A stretch of DNA of 8,144 bases from Lachnospiraceae bacterium (GCA_017964055.1 JAGCSS010000264.1:1-8144), one strand, 5' to 3'; shown: positions 1 through 7,064, counted from the stretch's first letter. Numbers and translations are program-made. The notes: generated by a model from the letters alone, not told the origin.

Positions 1-554
1 TTGCCGCAAACGTTAGTATAGAACAGGATGGGGTTGGTGATCTTATAGGTGTAGATCGCGTTCATGCGCATTCCGATATCCATGTCCATGTTCGCGTTCG
101 CGTCAACAACACGGAAAGGAACGGGTGCGGGAGTACCGATCTTGTTGTCGATGATCTCCTTTGTATTGAAGTAGTAAACTCTCTGATCCTTAGCTACATC
201 TCCGCCGTAAGCGATACGAGCTCCGAGCTCCTTGAATGTAGCGAGAATGCTCTCCCCGAGGTTGCCTGCGAAAATGCTGGGCGACGAAGAAGAATCATAA
301 GTGAACTGGCCGGGCTCTGCGCAGATCTCAACAACCTTACCCTGGTCAACGATGATCATGCACTGTCCGTCGGCAACAACGATGCCGCTGCCGTTCGAGA
401 TAACATTATCGTTACCCTTATTTCCGCCCTTTGTCATCTTTGTACCCCTGACAACGAGCACATCCTTATCGATAGCGTCGCATGTGAAAAATTCTTTCCA
501 CTGATCCGCAAGTGTTGAGCTGACTGAGCTCAATGCTGCAGCTATAAGTCCCAT
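1..554 (-). CDS. SPFH-domain protein, YdjI-like (3' part missing)
   Basis: The first 184 codons of an open frame run off the left edge, so the C-terminus is not visible. The protein resembles the YdjI/COG4260 branch of the stomatin/prohibitin (SPFH) superfamily, which often ends in a zinc ribbon (not seen here). Visible family-like stretches are the start MGLIAAAL, ADGQCMIIVDQGKVVE at residues 61-76, EPGQFTYD at 80-87, KDQRVYYFNTKEI at 122-134, PVPFRVVDAN at 144-153 and YKITNPILFYTNVCG at 170-184. A low-complexity loop (TKGGNKGNDN, 41-50) and a Ser-rich turn (88-92) interrupt the strands. In Bacillus the homologue sits with a PspA-type protein in envelope-stress response; a similar membrane-scaffold role here is inference. 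The ATG at 554 is chosen because AGGAG (568-564) lies 9 bases upstream and the N-terminus fits the family. Codon use is rich in GTT, GCT and AAG, unlike the operon to the right. Confidence 0.88.
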   Translation of the reverse strand, partial: MGLIAAALSSVSSTLADQWKEFFTCDAIDKDVLVVRGTKMTKGGNKGNDNVISNGSGIVVADGQCMIIVDQGKVVEICAEPGQFTYDSSSSPSIFAGNLGESILATFKELGARIAYGGDVAKDQRVYYFNTKEIIDNKIGTPAPVPFRVVDANANMDMDIGMRMNAIYTYKITNPILFYTNVCG

Positions 555-563
555 AGTTACATT

Positions 564-568
564 CTCCT
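564..568 (-). promoter_or_regulatory. Ribosome binding site of the SPFH gene
   Basis: AGGAG on the minus strand, 9 bases before the ATG at 554. An ATG-TAA start-stop pair (562-557) lies between this site and the real start codon. Confidence 0.75.
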
Positions 569-589
569 TTCAAAATCGTGTAGCTTTGT

Positions 590-603
590 TGGGTTTTCAC
601 CCA
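590..603 (-). promoter_or_regulatory. 5' UTR hairpin with GAAA tetraloop
   Basis: On the minus strand the sequence TGGGT-GAAA-ACCCA forms a perfect 5-bp stem closed by a GNRA-type tetraloop. It starts only a few bases downstream of the transcription start predicted from the promoter at 613-641. A stem at the extreme 5' end of an mRNA can protect it from 5'-end-dependent decay; that role is inference. There is no T-run, so it is not a terminator. Confidence 0.5.
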
Positions 604-612
604 CTGTTAAGT

Positions 613-641
613 ATTTTATCTGTTTTCGAAAAGATTTTCAA
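613..641 (-). promoter_or_regulatory. Sigma-A promoter of the SPFH gene
   Basis: Minus-strand -35 TTGAAA (641-636), a 17-base spacer (635-619) and -10 TAAAAT (618-613) match the housekeeping consensus well. The predicted start is near 606, giving a leader of about 52 bases before the ATG at 554. A perfect 10-base palindrome, TTTTCGAAAA (623-632), lies inside the spacer and could bind a regulator, though A/T-rich palindromes of this size also arise by chance. Confidence 0.7.
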
Positions 642-684
642 TCCCCTAAGTGAGTTATTATTACAGATTCACGAATGAAGGAAC

Positions 685-1203
685 CTATTTCAAACTCTTC
701 TCTTCCTGCTCCAGGGCGGACAGGTCGATCTTACCGTCGGCGATGGTCTGATTGAACCAGAGCTTCAGCGAATTGACCGCAACGGTGATCTGGTCGAGCT
801 CATGTTTGATCTTCGCGAAATCATGCAGCTCATCGTTGGTGATCGCACCGTCGACCGCGATATTGATAAATTTGCTCTTTTCCTTGTCAACGCGGTCAAG
901 TGAGTTAAGGATCTCCAGCACGATCTGCGAAAGATCTTTAAGCTGCAGTTCGGGTACCCTGGTCTCTTTTCCGATGGGACATTCATTGGCACAGTAATAA
1001 TTGCAGAGTCCCGGGTTCTTGTAGGCCTTTGCCATGGCAACGATCTCATCGGGATGAGGATATGATTTCTCGCTCTCGATCTTTTCTATGCGGTCGTCCG
1101 AGATGAACTCGAGCAGGTCCGCTGCCTTTTCTCTGGTGAGTTCGAGTGCCTCACGGCTCTTCTGGTATATGTTCTTGTTTTCTTTGATAGATTTTTTACC
1201 CAT
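685..1203 (-). CDS. XRE-family helix-turn-helix protein with a Cys3 motif
   Basis: 172 residues. Residues about 10-62 look like a Cro/C1-type (XRE) helix-turn-helix: SREALELTREKAADLL, then SDDRIEKIESEKSYPHPDEI, then MAKAYKNP. The order of 'turn' acidic residues, IEKIE and the PxPDE segment is typical of the family. Directly after it, residues 67-75 read CNYYCANEC (Cys67, Cys71, Cys75), followed by PIG. The rest (85-172) is predicted helical and charged, probably for dimerisation or partner binding. There is no membrane segment. The ATG at 1203 has AGGAG 6 bases upstream. The gene has its own promoter and sits apart from the operon to its right. It is likely a DNA-binding regulator; its target is unknown and the SPFH gene 130 bases downstream is only a candidate. 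No clear terminator follows, so read-through into the SPFH gene is possible. Confidence 0.82.
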   Translation of the reverse strand: MGKKSIKENKNIYQKSREALELTREKAADLLEFISDDRIEKIESEKSYPHPDEIVAMAKAYKNPGLCNYYCANECPIGKETRVPELQLKDLSQIVLEILNSLDRVDKEKSKFINIAVDGAITNDELHDFAKIKHELDQITVAVNSLKLWFNQTIADGKIDLSALEQEEKSLK

Positions 1204-1274
1204 TTCTTTCTCCTTTTAAGTCCCACAGTTCTTTTCTGTCTGCATAAGTACGGGGCCCTGATGCCCTGTTTATA

Positions 1275-1303
1275 ATTCTACCTGTATCCGGCTCCCATTA
1301 CAA
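1275..1303 (-). promoter_or_regulatory. Sigma-A promoter of the XRE gene
   Basis: Minus-strand -35 TTGTAA (1303-1298), a 17-base spacer (1297-1281) and -10 TAGAAT (1280-1275). The predicted start is near 1268, giving a leader of about 65 bases before the ATG at 1203. The leader carries the short palindrome GGGCCC (1254-1259) inside a repeated CAGGGC context. This gap between the operon terminator and the XRE gene holds no other gene that I can see. Confidence 0.6.
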
Positions 1304-1362
1304 GCAGAAATATAGCTAAACTGTGTGCATATCAAGCTATTGTCGGCTTCGGTGTACAGCAA

Positions 1363-1388
1363 TAAAAAAGCCGGTCAGATGACCGGCT
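1363..1388 (-). terminator. Intrinsic terminator of the five-gene operon
   Basis: On the minus strand an 8-bp perfect stem, AGCCGGTC/GACCGGCT (1388-1381 with 1376-1369), closes a 4-base loop and is followed by a run of six T (1369-1364). The TGA stop codon of the glycoside-hydrolase-like gene (1377-1375) lies in the loop and second arm, so the last codons of the gene form the terminator. It separates the operon from the XRE gene. Confidence 0.9.
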
Positions 1389-2856
1389 CGAATCTCAGTC
1401 TTATATCGGGCAAGGATCTCAGTGTGTAATAATAGTTTTCCGTCCAGCCCTCGCCCTGCGCGGGGTCGTTCACTCCGTCCGCTGGAGGCGCGAATATCCT
1501 GAGCTTAAGGGTGCTGCCTGCGGGTATGTCCTTCCCGTAAAATGCGGGCATGAAATCAACGAATGTCGCTCCCGGCGCCTTGTAGAACCAGCGGCCGTTG
1601 AGCTCCAGCATAAGATTGGCGTCCTTAAGATCATTATTGAAATTCGCTTCCGCAAATATAGGATTGCCGTCAAAGGCGAGTTCCACAGCCACTCCTTCGG
1701 CATCCTCGGCTCCGCCCCAGCGAAGCGTCTGCTCGAATCCTGCGTCTGCAGACACATCATCATTATCATGCTCGCTAACCTCACCGATGCATCCATCAGA
1801 TTCGATCCCGGGCTTAAAGAAATCATCATCGATGATGTCGCGGTAAACGGCCAGCAGAGGCCACTCTATGCCGTTTGTGGGGTTGCTCGGGTCGGTAAAC
1901 TCAAGACCCAGCCTGCCGTCGTCCCTGAACTGATACAGCGTGATGCCGGCACAGCACCTGTCGGGATCGTTCTTTACCAGCTCGTAGAACTCCTTCATCA
2001 TCGCCGCCTGCTTATAGGGCCCCGCCACATCGCCGTCGGCATTGAGTTCCGACATCACGAGAGGCTTTTTAACTCCGTAGAGCTCGACATATCTTTTGTA
2101 GGTCGCCCTCATCTGCTCGAATATTATGCGGCAATCGGTAAGCTTATGCGACTTATTGGTCTTTTCGGCCACCTCATAGGGCCAGCCCCAGTTGAGCGCG
2201 ATATAGTTGTCTATCGACCAGAGATCGGTCACTTTTCCGGCCTCAAAGAAAACATCCTCCATCTCGAGCTCGGGCTTTTTAAGGTCAGAAACCTGCCCCG
2301 CGCAGAGTATGATCTTTATCTGAGGCGCATGCTCATTAAGTATCCTTTTGAAACGCACGAAAAAGTCTGCAATTTCTTGATATGATGAACGCTTTGTATA
2401 AGAAAACCAGTCGCCCGTACACTCGTGGTTGAGCCTCAGCATCATCCTGCCGTAGGGCTTTAAATCCTCCGCTATTGCGGCGATCTGCTCATCGCTCACA
2501 TGCGTGTCGCAGGTCAGTGTCAGGATCACGTCCTGCCCATGCCTGCGGATATCCTTCATGCAGGTAAAAGGCTCACCGCTGCGGTCTCCTTCGAGTCCTC
2601 CCCTGTAAGGGAAATAATTGTCATAGGGATAATCCCACGCAAATCCGACTTCCTTGTCCGCAAATGCGTCCTGCGCACGCGCGGGCCATTCCTTATCCAG
2701 CGGATAATAGCAGTACATAAGATTGACAGCCCTGTGCGGTCTGTGCAGCTTGTTCAGGATATAGTCCTGGTCCACATAAAAGCCCCTCTCGCTGCCGTCC
2801 CCCAGATCGACCGCGCACTTTGCGGGCGTAAGCCTGATCTTCTCGATCTTTCCCAT
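1375..2856 (-). CDS. Putative cytoplasmic glycoside hydrolase, GH26/clan GH-A-like TIM barrel
   Basis: 493 residues. Residues about 40-345 read like a (beta/alpha)8 barrel. RLNHECTGDWFSY at 141-153 resembles the GH26 acid/base signature R-x-x-H-E-x-x-G-x-W-F, making Glu145 the likely acid/base. KPLVMSELNADGD at 264-276 offers Glu270 as nucleophile at the end of a strand. WSIDNYIALNWGWP (213-226) fits an active-site loop. An acidic linker (about 350-372) leads to a beta-rich C-terminal domain (373-493) that I cannot assign; it may be a carbohydrate-binding module. The N-terminus (MGKIEKIRLTPAKC) has no signal peptide or membrane segment, so the protein is probably cytoplasmic, unlike most GH26 mannanases. 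The ATG at 2856 has GGAG 7 bases upstream. It is the last gene of the operon, 52 bases after the Cys4 gene. Substrate is unknown; a non-catalytic sugar-binding homologue is possible. Confidence 0.62.
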   Translation of the reverse strand: MGKIEKIRLTPAKCAVDLGDGSERGFYVDQDYILNKLHRPHRAVNLMYCYYPLDKEWPARAQDAFADKEVGFAWDYPYDNYFPYRGGLEGDRSGEPFTCMKDIRRHGQDVILTLTCDTHVSDEQIAAIAEDLKPYGRMMLRLNHECTGDWFSYTKRSSYQEIADFFVRFKRILNEHAPQIKIILCAGQVSDLKKPELEMEDVFFEAGKVTDLWSIDNYIALNWGWPYEVAEKTNKSHKLTDCRIIFEQMRATYKRYVELYGVKKPLVMSELNADGDVAGPYKQAAMMKEFYELVKNDPDRCCAGITLYQFRDDGRLGLEFTDPSNPTNGIEWPLLAVYRDIIDDDFFKPGIESDGCIGEVSEHDNDDVSADAGFEQTLRWGGAEDAEGVAVELAFDGNPIFAEANFNNDLKDANLMLELNGRWFYKAPGATFVDFMPAFYGKDIPAGSTLKLRIFAPPADGVNDPAQGEGWTENYYYTLRSLPDIRLRFEPVI

Positions 2857-2908
2857 AGTCTTTCTCCGTTCGTAGCTTATTTTCAGGCCGCCAAACGACT
2901 CCCGGCAC

Positions 2909-3103
2909 CTATATCTGGTGCTTCACGATGGTATACTCGTTCCCCCGTCTGTAAAAAGGACATCTGTAATGCGAATCCTCCGCCATCTTGGCCAGATCGT
3001 CCTCATCCATGTTGGCCTGGGAGCAATAATACTCCTCATACTCCTCATCATACTCATAATACATGCAGTCATCGCACGAGACTACGGTATTTTTCTGAGA
3101 CAT
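2909..3103 (-). CDS. Small acidic Cys4 protein, DUF6472-like
   Basis: 64 residues: four cysteines as C10-x2-C13 and, further on, C27 and C48 (CDDC, YYCS, RCPFY). Between them lies a strongly acidic and aromatic stretch, YEYDEEYEEYY (16-26), then NMDEDDL (31-37). This pattern agrees with the small Lachnospiraceae family I remember as DUF6472; the name is from memory and untested. The cysteines probably bind zinc or a metal cluster. There is no signal peptide or membrane segment. It starts 20 bases after the radical SAM stop codon with AGGA upstream, so it is in the same operon and probably translated from the same mRNA. A role as partner of the radical SAM protein is speculation based on adjacency. 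No function is known to me. Confidence 0.78.
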   Translation of the reverse strand: MSQKNTVVSCDDCMYYEYDEEYEEYYCSQANMDEDDLAKMAEDSHYRCPFYRRGNEYTIVKHQI

Positions 3104-3123
3104 ATTGCATTCCTTTCCCTATC

Positions 3124-5130
3124 TTACTTCTTTTTACGTCCCTGCGCGGCAGATTTCCTGCCTGTGCCCGGCCTGTTTCCCGAAGGCTCCCTCTTACTGT
3201 CGGTACGGTTTTTTGCAGCAACTGATCTTTGAGGATTATTGTTGCCGCCCTGAGATTTACCTGACCGGGCTTTACCGCCCCGTGTCTTGTCGGATCCCGG
3301 TTTGCCTTGATATGCCGGTCGCTCCGACATCTTCCTCGGAGGTATCAGGCACTTACTGTGATCGAATCCGATCAGGTCCTCCCTGTGGCACTTGATCAGA
3401 GCTTCTTTGACCAGCTCGTAGTTCTCGGGCTTTCTGTACTGTATGAGCGCACGCTGCATCGCTTTTTCGTGAGGCGTCTTAGGGATATAGACCTTTTTCC
3501 TCGTGCGCGGATCGAGCCCCGTATAATACATGACCGTCGATATGGTCGAAGGCGTCGGATAATAATCCTGCACCTGCTCGGGCATATATCCGAGGTCCCT
3601 TACGGCCTCGGCGAGGGCTATCGCGTCCTCGAGCGTGGAGCCCGGATGAGAGCTCATCAGGTACGGCACCGCAAACTGCTCCATCCCGAGCGACTTATTC
3701 ACGCGCTCATACATCTTAAGGAACGAGCCGTATACCTCAGCCTTCGGCTTCCCCATCAGGGACAGCACGTTCGTCGAAACATGCTCAGGTGCCACGCGCA
3801 GCTGGCCGCTCACATGGTATTTGCATAGCTCGCTAAGGAAAGCCTCTCCGTTCGGATCGGCGAGTATATAGTCAAATCGAAGTCCCGAACGGACAAATAC
3901 CTTTTTGACCTTAGGTATCTTGCGGAGCTTCCGCAGTAGTTCAAGATAATCCTTATGGTCGGCATGCACGTTTTTGCAGACCTCGGGGAACAGGCACTGC
4001 TTATTGGGACAGACGCCCTTGGTGAGCTGCTTTGAGCATGCCGGGCCTCTGAAATTGGCCGTGGGGCCGCCCACGTCATGTATATAGCCCTTGAAATCCG
4101 GCTCTTCGGTCATCGCTTCAGCCTCTTTCACAAGAGACTCATGACTCCTTACCTGCACTATCCTGCCCTGATGGAAGGTCAGCGCGCAGAAGCTGCAGCC
4201 TCCGAAGCATCCTCTGTTGCTCGTGAGTGAGAATTTGATCTCGTTGATCGCGGGGACTCCGCCCTCCGCGTCATACGACGGATGGTAGGAATTCATATAA
4301 GGCAGCTCATATACATCGTCAAACTCTTCGGTGGTCAGAGGTCTCTGGGGCGGGTTCTGCACCACATAACGGTTGATGCCGTACTGCTCGATAAGAGGCT
4401 TTGCGGTCACAAAATCCGTATTGACATACTGTGTATAAAAGCTCCTCGCGTATTCGGCGCGGTCGGATGCGATAGTATCGTAATCGGGCAGCATGATGCC
4501 GTCGTTTACTGATGAAACATCCCTGGTCTTATATACTGTTCCCCTGACAAATGTAAGGTCCGAGATATCTATGCCTGACGCGAGTGCATCCGCGATCTCC
4601 ACTATCGCGAGCTCACCCATGCCGTAGATCAGCAGATCGGCGCCCGAATCGAGCAGCACCGAGCGTTTCATCTTATCGGACCAGTAGTCGTAATGGCCGA
4701 GACGCCGCAGGCTCGCTTCTATGCCGCCTATCACAACAGGTACGCCTTTGAAGCGTTTTTTGATCAGATTGCAGTATACAACGGTCGCGTAATCGGGACG
4801 CTTGCCTGTCTTTCCGCCCGGCGTATAGGCGTCCTGCGAACGGTGTTTTTTATTGACCGTATAGTGATTGACCATCGAATCCATATTGCCGGAGCTCACC
4901 AGAAACCCGAGCTTCGGGCGCCCGAATACGGCAACGCTCTCCACGTCGGCCCAGTCGGGCTGTGAAATGATCGCCACTTTATATCCGTGCGCCTCGAGCA
5001 CCCTGCTGATAATAGCGGGTCCGAACGACGAATGGTCCACATAGGCATCACCTATCACATATACAAAATCAACCTCATCCCATCCGCGGGCCATCATATC
5101 CGCGGGACAAACAGGCAGAAAACCTTTCAT
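3124..5130 (-). CDS. ygiQ: YgiQ-family radical SAM protein
   Basis: 668 residues from the chosen start. The family-specific N-terminus is clear: GDAYVDHSSFGPAI, SSGNMDSMVNHYT, DAYTPGGKTGKRPD, GGIEASLRRLGHYDYWSD. The radical SAM cluster motif CFGGCSFC (CX3CX2C; Cys310, 314, 317 counted from the ATG at 5136) binds the [4Fe-4S] cluster that cleaves S-adenosylmethionine. A second group, Cys367, 376, 381 and 387, may hold another cluster or zinc; it is typical of this family. The reaction is not established for the family. The last about 70 residues (601-670) are a basic tail with 21 Lys/Arg against 4 acidic residues, rich in Gly, Ser, Asn and Gln, probably disordered. Two ATGs are possible: 5136 overlaps the kinase stop by ATGA, but 5130 has GGAG (5141-5138) at 7 bases, so 5130 is preferred. 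Confidence 0.93.
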   Translation of the reverse strand: MKGFLPVCPADMMARGWDEVDFVYVIGDAYVDHSSFGPAIISRVLEAHGYKVAIISQPDWADVESVAVFGRPKLGFLVSSGNMDSMVNHYTVNKKHRSQDAYTPGGKTGKRPDYATVVYCNLIKKRFKGVPVVIGGIEASLRRLGHYDYWSDKMKRSVLLDSGADLLIYGMGELAIVEIADALASGIDISDLTFVRGTVYKTRDVSSVNDGIMLPDYDTIASDRAEYARSFYTQYVNTDFVTAKPLIEQYGINRYVVQNPPQRPLTTEEFDDVYELPYMNSYHPSYDAEGGVPAINEIKFSLTSNRGCFGGCSFCALTFHQGRIVQVRSHESLVKEAEAMTEEPDFKGYIHDVGGPTANFRGPACSKQLTKGVCPNKQCLFPEVCKNVHADHKDYLELLRKLRKIPKVKKVFVRSGLRFDYILADPNGEAFLSELCKYHVSGQLRVAPEHVSTNVLSLMGKPKAEVYGSFLKMYERVNKSLGMEQFAVPYLMSSHPGSTLEDAIALAEAVRDLGYMPEQVQDYYPTPSTISTVMYYTGLDPRTRKKVYIPKTPHEKAMQRALIQYRKPENYELVKEALIKCHREDLIGFDHSKCLIPPRKMSERPAYQGKPGSDKTRGGKARSGKSQGGNNNPQRSVAAKNRTDSKREPSGNRPGTGRKSAAQGRKKK

Positions 5131-5132
5131 TG

Positions 5133-7064
5133 TCATTCTCCGATCGAAGTGTATTTAACCTTTGAAGCAGGCAGGAACTGAGCGAGAGCCGCCTCAAAAT
5201 CACTGCTCTTGAAGGGCTTGGTGATATAGCTGTCAAAACCCTCCTCGAGATAATGCTCTCGTGCGCCCGCTATGGCATCCGCGGTCAGGCATATAACGGG
5301 AGTTTTTCGGTTTTGGCCGTTCTCCTGCTGCTTTATCAGATGCATGCACTCTGTTCCGCTCATCAGAGGCATGCGGATGTCCATAAGTATCAGGTCGTAC
5401 GCGGTCTCTTCGCACTTTTTGAGAGCTTCTTTGCCGCTCGATGCGGTATCTATCCCGATACCCGTGGTCTTTAGCAGTCCCTTTACGACCACGAGGTTGA
5501 CCGCAGTATCATCCACAACGAGTATGCGTGCGTCGGGCGCGGTAAACAGCGCCCGGTATCCGCTCCCAAGGCTCCTGTTCTTTTCGGTCCGTTTGCGGAA
5601 TTCTTCTATCGTCTCTTCACCGACAGCCTTCTGCGGGATCGTTATGTGAAATGCCGTTCCCTCGCCGTATATGCTGTTAACGTCTATCGTACCCTTCATG
5701 AGCCTTAAGAGACTGATGACTATCGGCAGACCGAGTCCCGTGCCCTCGATCGATCTGTTGCGTTCCTTGTCGAGACGGTCGAATTTATTGAACAGCCTGC
5801 CCATATCCTCTTCTTTTATACCGATACCCGTATCGGAAATATCAATGGACAGCTCTATGTCACGTCCGGCGAGTTCGTACGCTATCTCGAGCTTTACATA
5901 TCCCTTTTCAGTGTATTTAACCGCATTGTTGAGCAGATTAATGAGGATCTGCCTGATCCTTTTTTCGTCGCCGAAGAGCCTGTCGGGCATGCTCTCATCA
6001 GCGTTCCATTCAAATATCAGTCCCTTTCCTTCGGCTTTGGGCAGGATCAGGTTGACCGTATCATGGATCAGCGTCCCGAAGCTGTATTCTCCCGGTTCGA
6101 GCTCCATCCTGCCCGCTTCGATCTTTGAGATATCGAGTACATCGTTGATTATGGAAAGCAGGGTCTTGCCTGAACTGTCGATGTTCTTTGCGTAGCCGAG
6201 TATGTTCCTGTCGCTGCATTCCCTCAGGATCATCTCGTTCATTCCGATGACGGCGTTTATCGGAGTCCTGATCTCATGCGACATATCTGCGAGGAACGCG
6301 GACTTTGAATCGTTCGCTTCATCCGCACGCTTCTTTTCTTTTTCCAGCTCGGAAAGCGCGGTGAGCAGCAGCTTGTAATCGGGCGTCTCCACTCCAATGT
6401 AGAAAACATAGAGTCCGATAACGGCACCGAAATAATTGATCAGAATGCCTGTCTTGTTAAATAACTCGAGCACGATACCGGATATCGTCAGCAAAAAAGC
6501 TCCGACCGCAGTGATCACGGCTCTCTTGCTCGGCTCCCTGCGGTGCGCGACAAACAGCACAGCCGAATACAGTATAAAATACAGTTCAAAGGCAAACGCG
6601 ATAACGAACCTGAACCACGGCGTTATACCGAAATTCTCGGCGGAGCCGTCGAGTGTCATGAATTTGCGGACATAGCATCCGACATTCAGGACGATGGCCA
6701 ATACCATCAGCCCGCCGTTGACATTCGAAAGCCGTCGCCAGAAAACCGACCGTTCCTTGAAAAAGGTCTCGGTATAGCGTGAAAAGAAATAGCAAAGCAG
6801 TGTATTCGCAAGGTATGTTGACAGATACAGAGCCAGACCTACCCGCTGAGGCATCTGTACCAGTCCGTCCCTTCTCAATGCTTCATCGAGGCATGTAAGT
6901 ACCATGCCTATGATCATTACAAAGCAAAAGGCCAGATATTTCTTATTGCGCTGCTCTTTCCTCGCTCCGTCACCATGTATGATGATGCAGAGGATAACGT
7001 CCAGCACCAGTGAGGCCAGAGTCAGTGATATATGTGAAATTGTCAGCTGTAAATGCGGATCCAT
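5133..7064 (-). CDS. Membrane hybrid sensor histidine kinase with receiver domain
   Basis: 643 residues from the chosen start; residue numbers below count from the upstream ATG at 7076. Seven hydrophobic segments (about 12-33, 45-63, 79-98, 119-134, 155-176, 185-205, 210-228) form an N-terminal membrane sensor with no large extracellular domain. A charged helix (241-258) leads to the HisKA box DMSHEIRTP with phospho-acceptor His267. The ATPase shows the N box (NLLNNAVKYTEKG, 380-392), G1 (DTGIGI, 415-420) and G2 (GTGLGL, 445-450). The receiver has Asp522/523, phospho-acceptor Asp566 (LILMDIRMP), Thr598 and Lys620 (TKPF). All catalytic residues are present. There is no output domain, so phosphate must pass to an unlinked protein, or the receiver autoregulates the kinase. 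Start 7064 is preferred because GGAGG (7074-7070) is 5 bases upstream; the ATG at 7076 has no ribosome binding site. It follows the AAA gene by about 30 bases. Confidence 0.95.
   Translation of the reverse strand: MDPHLQLTISHISLTLASLVLDVILCIIIHGDGARKEQRNKKYLAFCFVMIIGMVLTCLDEALRRDGLVQMPQRVGLALYLSTYLANTLLCYFFSRYTETFFKERSVFWRRLSNVNGGLMVLAIVLNVGCYVRKFMTLDGSAENFGITPWFRFVIAFAFELYFILYSAVLFVAHRREPSKRAVITAVGAFLLTISGIVLELFNKTGILINYFGAVIGLYVFYIGVETPDYKLLLTALSELEKEKKRADEANDSKSAFLADMSHEIRTPINAVIGMNEMILRECSDRNILGYAKNIDSSGKTLLSIINDVLDISKIEAGRMELEPGEYSFGTLIHDTVNLILPKAEGKGLIFEWNADESMPDRLFGDEKRIRQILINLLNNAVKYTEKGYVKLEIAYELAGRDIELSIDISDTGIGIKEEDMGRLFNKFDRLDKERNRSIEGTGLGLPIVISLLRLMKGTIDVNSIYGEGTAFHITIPQKAVGEETIEEFRKRTEKNRSLGSGYRALFTAPDARILVVDDTAVNLVVVKGLLKTTGIGIDTASSGKEALKKCEETAYDLILMDIRMPLMSGTECMHLIKQQENGQNRKTPVICLTADAIAGAREHYLEEGFDSYITKPFKSSDFEAALAQFLPASKVKYTSIGE

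Noticed and set aside
642..684. Possible terminator after the XRE gene
   Set aside because: Only ATTC/GAAT with a 2-base loop is present and no T-run follows, so no intrinsic terminator can be supported.
1824..1837. Perfect 14-base palindrome CATCATCGATGATG
   Set aside because: It lies inside the glycoside-hydrolase-like gene and encodes an Ile/Asp run (IIDDD) from repeated ATC/GAT codons, so it is explained by coding content.
2857..2908. Possible hairpin or promoter between the Cys4 and glycoside-hydrolase-like genes
   Set aside because: Only a 4-base GCCG/CGGC pairing over a long loop, no T-run and no -35/-10 pair; the 52-base gap is consistent with one operon.
3028..3062. Short repeat of CTCATA/CTCCTC units
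   Set aside because: It encodes the acidic Tyr/Glu core of the Cys4 protein; not a CRISPR or microsatellite of note.
1768..3225. Long plus-strand open frames opposite the glycoside-hydrolase-like, Cys4 and radical SAM genes
   Set aside because: They lie antisense to well-supported genes, show no recognisable domains, and have compositions expected from reading a coding strand backwards.
5671..6195. Plus-strand open frame rich in Ser, Leu and Ile opposite the kinase
   Set aside because: Antisense to the HisKA/ATPase region, whose minus-strand protein keeps every catalytic motif; the hydrophobic look is a by-product.
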